35,520 bases of DNA from VFZS01 sp964353255 (lineage in GTDB: Bacteria; Acidobacteriota; Terriglobia; Bryobacterales; Bryobacteraceae), in NCBI GenBank assembly GCA_964353255.1, contig CAYGVJ010000050.1:1-35520 (forward strand). The letters are read 5' to 3'. Position numbers and translations under genes: made by a program. The notes below the pieces were generated by a model, which worked only from the letters and a program-made list of their open reading frames with translations, did no database searches and was not told the DNA's origin. Shown here piece after piece: positions 31,501 through 35,520 of the stretch (its first letter is position 1; every line of letters begins with the position of its first letter).

Positions 31501-32316
31501 GTACCGGCTCAACAGGATGGCCCAAGCGCCCTGGATCAGCGTATTCAGGGTGAGATCGTGGCGCTGGGCGAAGGAGCGCAGCGAACACGCCAGTGGCTCG
31601 GGCAGCCGGGTCTCCTGGCGGCCGAAGTCCGGTTCGCGGGAGGACCTGTCCGGAGCGCTCTTCTCGACCGCGAAGCGAGTAGGGGCGGTGAACCCTTTGA
31701 GCAGCGCCTGCCAATACGGCTTCGAGGAGGTCACGTCCCGCCGGGTGAGCCAGTCAATGAACTCCCGGTAGGGACGGGGCCGTTCGAGCTCCGGCTCCGC
31801 TCCTTGGCGCAGCGCCTCGTAGAGCGCGAAGACCTCGCGCACCAGCGCGGTGATCGAGCGTCCGTCCAGCAGGATGTGATGGAAAGTCCAGACCACCCGG
31901 TAGTCCGCCGCAGCCAGGCGGAACACTGCCACCCGCATCAACGGCGCTGCTCCCAGATCGAACCCTCGCCGCCGGTCCTCCCGAAGATAGGCCTCCAGGC
32001 GCGCCTGTTGCTGGCTTTCCCCTAGCCCGCGCAGATCCTCTTGCTGATACGGCACCGCGACCGCGGTGTGCACCTCCTGAAGTGGCTCCTCCAGAGCAGT
32101 CCACGAGAAGCTCGTGCGCAGAACCGCGTGCCGTCCCGCCAGGGCCTGCCAGGCCCTCTCGAAACCCGTCGCCTCCAGCTCTTCCGGAAGCGAGATCACC
32201 AATTGCTGGATATCCACTCCCGACTGGGGGGCATAGAGATTTTGGAAGAGCATCCCCGCTTGCATCGGGGACAAAGGGTAGCGGTCTTCGACCGCGGCGT
32301 TCGGCAGGCCGCTCAC
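28330..32316 (-). CDS. Stand-alone non-ribosomal peptide synthetase (C-A-T-TE) with atypical thioesterase
   Basis: 1328 residues, one complete module. Condensation domain 10-450 with HHILLDG (146-152, active). Adenylation domain about 475-970: YTSGSTGKPKG, NAYGPTE, YRTGD, GRTDNQVKIRGFRIEPGE and SGKPD (A10 Lys present). Carrier domain about 1000-1070 with FFDLGGDSLLA. Thioesterase from ~1080: GYCMG places Cys1143 where most have Ser, Asp1170 is 27 residues later, but the usual GxH is GRR (1295-1297), so the catalytic His seems lost. By-eye specificity residues are D-T-E-Y-V-G-A-Y-G-K; I do not assign an amino acid. It would condense an acyl or aminoacyl donor with one amino acid and release it. 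No MbtH, transporter or tailoring gene is near. Divergent from the M14 gene. Confidence 0.92.
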   Translation of the reverse strand: MSGLPNAAVEDRYPLSPMQAGMLFQNLYAPQSGVDIQQLVISLPEELEATGFERAWQALAGRHAVLRTSFSWTALEEPLQEVHTAVAVPYQQEDLRGLGESQQQARLEAYLREDRRRGFDLGAAPLMRVAVFRLAAADYRVVWTFHHILLDGRSITALVREVFALYEALRQGAEPELERPRPYREFIDWLTRRDVTSSKPYWQALLKGFTAPTRFAVEKSAPDRSSREPDFGRQETRLPEPLACSLRSFAQRHDLTLNTLIQGAWAILLSRYSQEEDVVFGATRACRRSTVEGSEQVVGLFMNTLPVRARLSSGTELLPFLKELRSQSLSVRPHEHTPLVRIKEWSDLAPGRPLFGSIVVFEKHDRNSVLRAQGGAWSRREFRMLVQTGYPLTLAVSEDREPLVLLEYDRYRFGDGAITRALGHFRTLLEGMASERVTLAAELPLLTAPERRQVVEEWNQAQREIPQACIHELFEQQAARQPQVAAAVFEGRQITYGELNRRANQVAHQLRSIGVGPEAPVGLATERSLEMIVGILGILKAGGAYVPLDPAYPRERLRFMREDAQVRALLVEQKLAQSLAAEGVPVIALESAGQGFPDQNLTGGPAPGNLAYVMYTSGSTGKPKGVQVEHRNVVALLYSFRPLALEGERRIGTNVASFSFDTSVEEIFGNLCFGGTLHIIRPQHSTDARYFAQYLVEHGINFSYIVPDMLERVAGELAELRDRLKLKCLVTGLIPKKQRVLQPFRDLSGSMQILNAYGPTEVTYGATAFEFHSASEPDREVPIGRPFANYQVYVVDAELQPVPVGVAGELLIGGVGVARGYLNRPELTAEKFIPDPFRSEPDARLYRTGDLARYLPDGNLEFLGRTDNQVKIRGFRIEPGEIEAALARHAGVERAVVAARESPAGDRRLVAYVIPKQAQEVSAAGLRDFLRDKLPDYMVPAAFLFLESFPLMVSGKPDWEALPPPDWTSPARESAFLAPRNALEARLVRIWEKVLGVCPVGTRDKFFDLGGDSLLAVTLFAEMERAFGRSLPLATLFEAPTVEQLADLLSDEGLVPSWSALVPIQPQGSRPPLFCVHAADGQVLLYRDLARHLGPDQPLYGLQTVGMGGTEPPLPRIEEMAARYVEELRMVQPQGPYSLAGYCMGAFVALEMARQLQLSGQSVALLACIDTDARWRDVRSFRDSLRYHVQRLSRLGFEQSFSYVLSRIGYRTMRLRSTFLEIVCYLYRATGKRLPHRLLRAHIQELNHRAGVRYVPQIYRGRLTCFEGAADALADPMPFWQRIATDGVDVRFVPGRRTGVLQEPNVRHFAESLQSCLEKARTAPPGDL

Positions 32317-32499
32317 GTTCCACCAGTGTAGCGCCGGGATCGGTACAGATGTGGCGCACCCGGCCGGCGCTGCGCGAGTGTGCGGATCTTGCCCGCAATC
32401 CGTCCTGGAAAGATGCGAGACTCGAAGCGCGCCGATCTGCTAAAATCGGCTGCCTGTTTGCGGGTTCGAGTTTCGGAACGTTCACCACGGAGGGCCCCC
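32317..32499. promoter_or_regulatory. Divergent promoter region between NRPS and M14 genes
   Basis: 183 bp without a gene. TAAAAT at 32441-32446 is the best -10 for the M14 gene, lying in the loop and right arm of an inverted repeat GCCGAT (32431-32436)...ATCGGC (32445-32450) that may bind a regulator. GGAGGG precedes the M14 ATG at 32500. No comparable motif is clear for the NRPS. Confidence 0.4.
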
Positions 32500-35124
32500 A
32501 TGAGAGGGATAGGCAGATTCGTTCAGACGGTTCTCGTGCTTCTGGCGCTGGTTGGCTCGGCTTTGCTGACCCCAGCCGCCCAGGCGCAGAGCCAGGTCAC
32601 GTCTCCCGAGAAGTTTTTCGGCTTCCAGCTCGGTAGCGACCGCAAGATCGCCCGCTGGGACAAAATCGTCGAGTACTTTCAGCTTCTGGAGAAAGAGGGC
32701 GGCGGCAAGCTCAAGGTGGTCAACATGGGGCCCAGCACCATGGGCAACCCCTTTCTGCTGGTGATCCTCTCCTCGGCGAACAACCTGGCCCGGCTGGAGC
32801 GGCTGCGGCAGGTGAACACGATGCTCAGCGACCCGCGCGGGCTGGCCGTCGAGGAGATCAAGAAGCTCGTCGGCGAGGGCAGGGCAGTCATCTGCCAGTC
32901 CATGAGTCTGCACGCCACCGAGATCGGCGGGACGCAGATGGCGCCGGAGCTTGCTTATGACCTCCTCGCCCGGAAGGATGAGGAGACGCAGCGGATCCTG
33001 GATAACGTCGTCTTCCTCATGGTGCCGTCCTTCAACCCGGACGGCCAGATCATGGTGACCGACTGGTATCGGAAGACTCTGGGCACCGAGTACGAAGGGA
33101 CGAATCTCCCCTGGCTCTACCACAAGTACGCCGGCCACGACAACAACCGGGACGCCTTCCAGACCAACCTCGTCGAGTCGCAATACATGGCTAAGATCAT
33201 GTTCCGGGAATGGATCCCGCAGGCCTACCTCGACCACCACCACATGGGCAGCTACGGCGCGCGCATCTACGTGCCGCCGTATGCCGAGCCGGTTCGTCCC
33301 TACGCCGATCCCCTGGTTTGGCGGGAGATGAGCTGGTACGGGGCCCACATCGCTTACAAGGAAGAGGAGGCCGGCCTCTCAGGCGTCATCAACATGGCCC
33401 AGTATTCCGGCTGGGGCCATTTCGGGTTCCACTGGATCACTCCTTTCCACAACATTGCCGGGATGCTCACCGAGTCCGCCAGCGCGAAGCTGGCGACGCC
33501 CATCTACATTCATCCCGACCAACTCCGGGGCGGCACCCGCGGGCTGCCGTCCTACGAGGCCCAGACCACCTTCCCCGACCCCTGGCCGGGCGGCTGGTGG
33601 CGGCTTCGGGACGTCGTTGAGCGGCAGAAGACTTCCGCCTGGGCGCTGCTGGACCTGGCGGCCCGCAACCGGGAGACCGTGCTCTGGAACGCCTGCCAGA
33701 AAGCCAGGCGGCAGACGGAACGCGGCGCCCAGGGCAAGCCCGCCGCTTACGTGATCCCGGCCACCCAGCACGATCCACTGACCGCCGCGAAGCTGGTCAA
33801 CAAGCTGCTGCTCCAGGGCATCGAGGTCCAGCAAGCCCCGAAGGGTTTCACCACCACCGGCGGCATGATCTACCCGGCGGGCTCTTACGTCGTCCCGCTG
33901 GCGCAGCCCAAAATGGGCCTGATCAGGTATCTGCTGGGCCGCACTTTGTATCCCGACAACGAGTGGACCCGCGCTCGAGACGGCTCTCCCATGCGGCCTT
34001 ACGACATGGCCACGGACACCATGTTCGAGTTCATGGGCGTGCGCGTGGACCCGCTGGACGAGCCGGTCAAAGGCGACCTTCAGAAGCTCACTGGGACTTT
34101 GTACTGCGTGGGGAAGGTGGCCCCGGGCGGATACGCGTTCGATGGCAGGCTGAATGACAGCTTCCGAGCCCTGAACCTGCTGCTTGACAAAGGTGTCTCG
34201 CTGCGGCGCATCGACCAGGCGGGCCAGGGCCTGCGCCCCGGCGATTTCGTGGTCGTGCCGGGATCGGAAGCGGCGCTCGCGCCGATCGCGAAAGAAACAG
34301 GCGTTGACTTCCTCACGCTGAAACCCGAGGTTCCGCTGGTTGCCCATGAGGTCAAGCGGTTGCGCGCCGGCATGTATCAGCGCTACCGGGGGGGCAACAT
34401 AGATGAGGGATGGACCCGCCTGCTCCTTGAGCAGTTCGGTTTCCCTTACACCAGTTTGTTGGATGCCGAGATCAAGAAGGGCGGCCTCAACGAAAAGTAC
34501 GACGTCATCATCCTGCCGGATGACTCGACGGCTGCGATCACCGGCGAGAGACCCGCGGCGCCGGGCCGTCCTGGAAGCGAGAGGGGCGAAGCGGCAGGCC
34601 GGCCCGAAGAAACGTATCCCCCCGAGTACCGCAGCGGCATCGGCGCCGAAGGGGTCAACGCGCTGAAAGCCTTCGTCGAGAAGGGGGGAACCTTGGTGAC
34701 GCTCGGCGGGGCCAGCAACTTCGCCATCGAGAGACTCGGATTGAGGGTCCGCAACGTAGTGGCCAACCGGAGCTCGAAGGAGTTCTGGTGCCCTGGGTCC
34801 ACGCTCAAAGTGAAAATCGACAACGCCCACCCGCTGGCCTACGGCATGCCGGCGGAGGGACTGGCGCTCTACTTGGGCGGCAGCCCGGCCTTCGAGATCA
34901 CCCCCAGCGACTACAACGAGCGCTACGAGGTCATCGTCCGCTACGCCGACCGTGACCTGCTCCAAAGCGGCTGGCTCATCGGCGAGGAGACCCTGGCCAA
35001 AAAGGCGGCTATGGTCTCGGCCAAGTTGGGCGAGGGCCGGGTGGTTCTGATCGGCTTCCGGGCCCAGCACCGGGCCCAGACCCACGGCACCTTCAAGTTG
35101 CTGTTCAACGCCTTGATCCGTTGA
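32500..35124 (+). CDS. Large secreted M14-family zinc carboxypeptidase
   Basis: 874 residues from the ATG at 32500 (GGAGGG upstream); the longer frame from 32380 is rejected. The signal peptide ends AAQA-QSQ (about 29). The M14 catalytic domain covers 40-380: HATE (His138, Glu141) are zinc ligands, the next His lies in AYLDHHHMG, and MLTESASA gives the probable catalytic Glu. The C-terminal ~450 residues hold a second part with glutamine-amidotransferase-like features (EKYDVIILPDDST, NALKAFVEKGGTLVTLGGASNF). This two-part layout is common in large M14 proteins of Acidobacteriota and Bacteroidota. It would trim peptides outside the cytoplasm. Confidence 0.9.
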   Translation: MRGIGRFVQTVLVLLALVGSALLTPAAQAQSQVTSPEKFFGFQLGSDRKIARWDKIVEYFQLLEKEGGGKLKVVNMGPSTMGNPFLLVILSSANNLARLERLRQVNTMLSDPRGLAVEEIKKLVGEGRAVICQSMSLHATEIGGTQMAPELAYDLLARKDEETQRILDNVVFLMVPSFNPDGQIMVTDWYRKTLGTEYEGTNLPWLYHKYAGHDNNRDAFQTNLVESQYMAKIMFREWIPQAYLDHHHMGSYGARIYVPPYAEPVRPYADPLVWREMSWYGAHIAYKEEEAGLSGVINMAQYSGWGHFGFHWITPFHNIAGMLTESASAKLATPIYIHPDQLRGGTRGLPSYEAQTTFPDPWPGGWWRLRDVVERQKTSAWALLDLAARNRETVLWNACQKARRQTERGAQGKPAAYVIPATQHDPLTAAKLVNKLLLQGIEVQQAPKGFTTTGGMIYPAGSYVVPLAQPKMGLIRYLLGRTLYPDNEWTRARDGSPMRPYDMATDTMFEFMGVRVDPLDEPVKGDLQKLTGTLYCVGKVAPGGYAFDGRLNDSFRALNLLLDKGVSLRRIDQAGQGLRPGDFVVVPGSEAALAPIAKETGVDFLTLKPEVPLVAHEVKRLRAGMYQRYRGGNIDEGWTRLLLEQFGFPYTSLLDAEIKKGGLNEKYDVIILPDDSTAAITGERPAAPGRPGSERGEAAGRPEETYPPEYRSGIGAEGVNALKAFVEKGGTLVTLGGASNFAIERLGLRVRNVVANRSSKEFWCPGSTLKVKIDNAHPLAYGMPAEGLALYLGGSPAFEITPSDYNERYEVIVRYADRDLLQSGWLIGEETLAKKAAMVSAKLGEGRVVLIGFRAQHRAQTHGTFKLLFNALIR

Positions 35125-35227
35125 TGCTGAAACGCCGCTGAACGGGGCGCCGACGAAGACGCCTGGCCCCGCGACGGCCGGCCTCGGCAGTCAACCGACG
35201 GGCTGCGGGTCCTATTTGAGCCCACCT
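35125..35227. other. Convergent gap between M14 and sugar dehydrogenase genes
   Basis: No gene is seen in these 103 bp between two converging genes. CCCACC (35221-35226) pairs with GGTGGG (35235-35240), forming a hairpin across the stop of the sugar dehydrogenase gene that could help to end transcription. Confidence 0.4.
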
Positions 35228-35520
35228 TCACAGGGGTGGGGGCACAATCGGAGAAGACGCTTGGCGCGCGGCCTGGTCCGCGGAGTCGCACAGGGCGCGG
35301 TTGTAGGACAGAATGGCTTCGAGCAGCGGGGCGCCTCCCAGGGGCCGCATGGCGCTGACCAAGGCTGAGAGGTCTTTGGGGAGGCATCGGCCGCGGAACC
35401 CACGCTCCTGGGTTACCACCGTGTGCGAGGACCCGACGCGAGTATCGGCCAGCCACAGTTCCCTCAGCTCTTCAAAGCCGACCCCAAACGCCTGGGCGAT
35501 GTCATAGAACTGGTTGACAA
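35228..35520 (-). CDS. UDP-glucose/GDP-mannose dehydrogenase, C-terminal part (runs off the window)
   Basis: The 97 visible codons read VNQFYDIAQAFG through the motif GFRGRCLPKDLSALV to the stop at 35230-35228. The Cys and Lys-Asp in RCLPKD match the GFGGxCLPKD catalytic motif of the nucleotide-sugar dehydrogenases (UDP-glucose 6-dehydrogenase group), whose Cys attacks the aldehyde. The middle Gly of GFGG is Arg here. The protein then ends about 50 residues after the motif, so the usual C-terminal UDP-binding domain is absent or very short, which suggests a truncated or diverged form. The N-terminal part lies outside the window. It likely belongs to sugar activation for surface polysaccharide. 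Confidence 0.7.
   Translation of the reverse strand, partial: VNQFYDIAQAFGVGFEELRELWLADTRVGSSHTVVTQERGFRGRCLPKDLSALVSAMRPLGGAPLLEAILSYNRALCDSADQAARQASSPIVPPPL

Noticed and set aside
1..35520. tRNA, rRNA or known riboswitch
   Set aside because: I did not find a convincing cloverleaf, rRNA motif or aptamer; a dedicated covariance search would be needed to exclude short ones.

Overview
The window is high-GC bacterial chromosome, most probably from an Acidobacteriota member of the Bryobacterales/Solibacter type. That assignment is an inference from gene content: an Oar-like TonB receptor with an N-terminal CarboxypepD_reg-like domain, a remnant of an IS1380-type transposase, several short dispersed palindromes, and a large set of exported M14, M28 and glycosidase-like proteins. 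I saw no rRNA, tRNA or CRISPR array.

Region 1 (1-3302) is an array of integron gene cassettes. Three genes, all on the + strand, are each followed by a recognisable attC site (1538-1605, 2408-2533, 3211-3302), and a further core GTTAGGC lies before the first gene (313-319). The first cassette encodes a winged-helix-like plus TIR (PF10137-type) protein, a probable NAD-consuming defence effector. The other two encode membrane proteins of unknown role. No integrase is visible; the orientation predicts the platform to the left, outside the window. The next 1 kb (3303-4130) holds a dispersed palindrome and a broken toxin-antitoxin locus: an RHH antitoxin gene fused by deletion to the last ~30 codons of a mazF-like gene.

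Region 2 (4138-10025, minus strand) is a compact respiratory/fermentative operon, cydA-cydB-ald-CoA transferase, preceded by a membrane protein with a DUF1566/lectin-like tail. Region 3 (10297-11748, plus) holds an ECF sigma factor, a soluble zinc-finger anti-sigma factor and a degenerate receiver protein. Region 4 (11774-15392, minus) is the overlapping set rsmB-rpe-bamD-response regulator. RsmB carries two in-frame copies of a palindromic element (36 extra residues). ttcA is divergent from it and is followed by the DUF47/Pit phosphate-transport pair, a long 27-bp inverted repeat and an SDR oxidoreductase.

Region 5 (18985-27903) carries exported catabolic proteins: a glycosidase-like protein with a beta-galactosidase trimerisation-like domain, a Tat-exported Nif3-like protein, an M28 peptidase and the TonB receptor. 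Region 6 (28330-32316) is a stand-alone C-A-T-TE non-ribosomal peptide synthetase whose thioesterase has Cys instead of Ser and seems to lack the catalytic His. The last 268 bp around its 3' end are perfectly repeated 4,003 bp away, so the TonB receptor gene is bracketed by direct repeats, and the transposase remnant abuts one copy. A large M14 carboxypeptidase and the 3' end of a UDP-glucose/GDP-mannose dehydrogenase close the window.

Several genes (sigma factor, ttcA, nif3-like, glycosidase-like) have a -10-like hexamer only 5-9 nt before the start codon and no ribosome binding site, suggesting leaderless transcripts.
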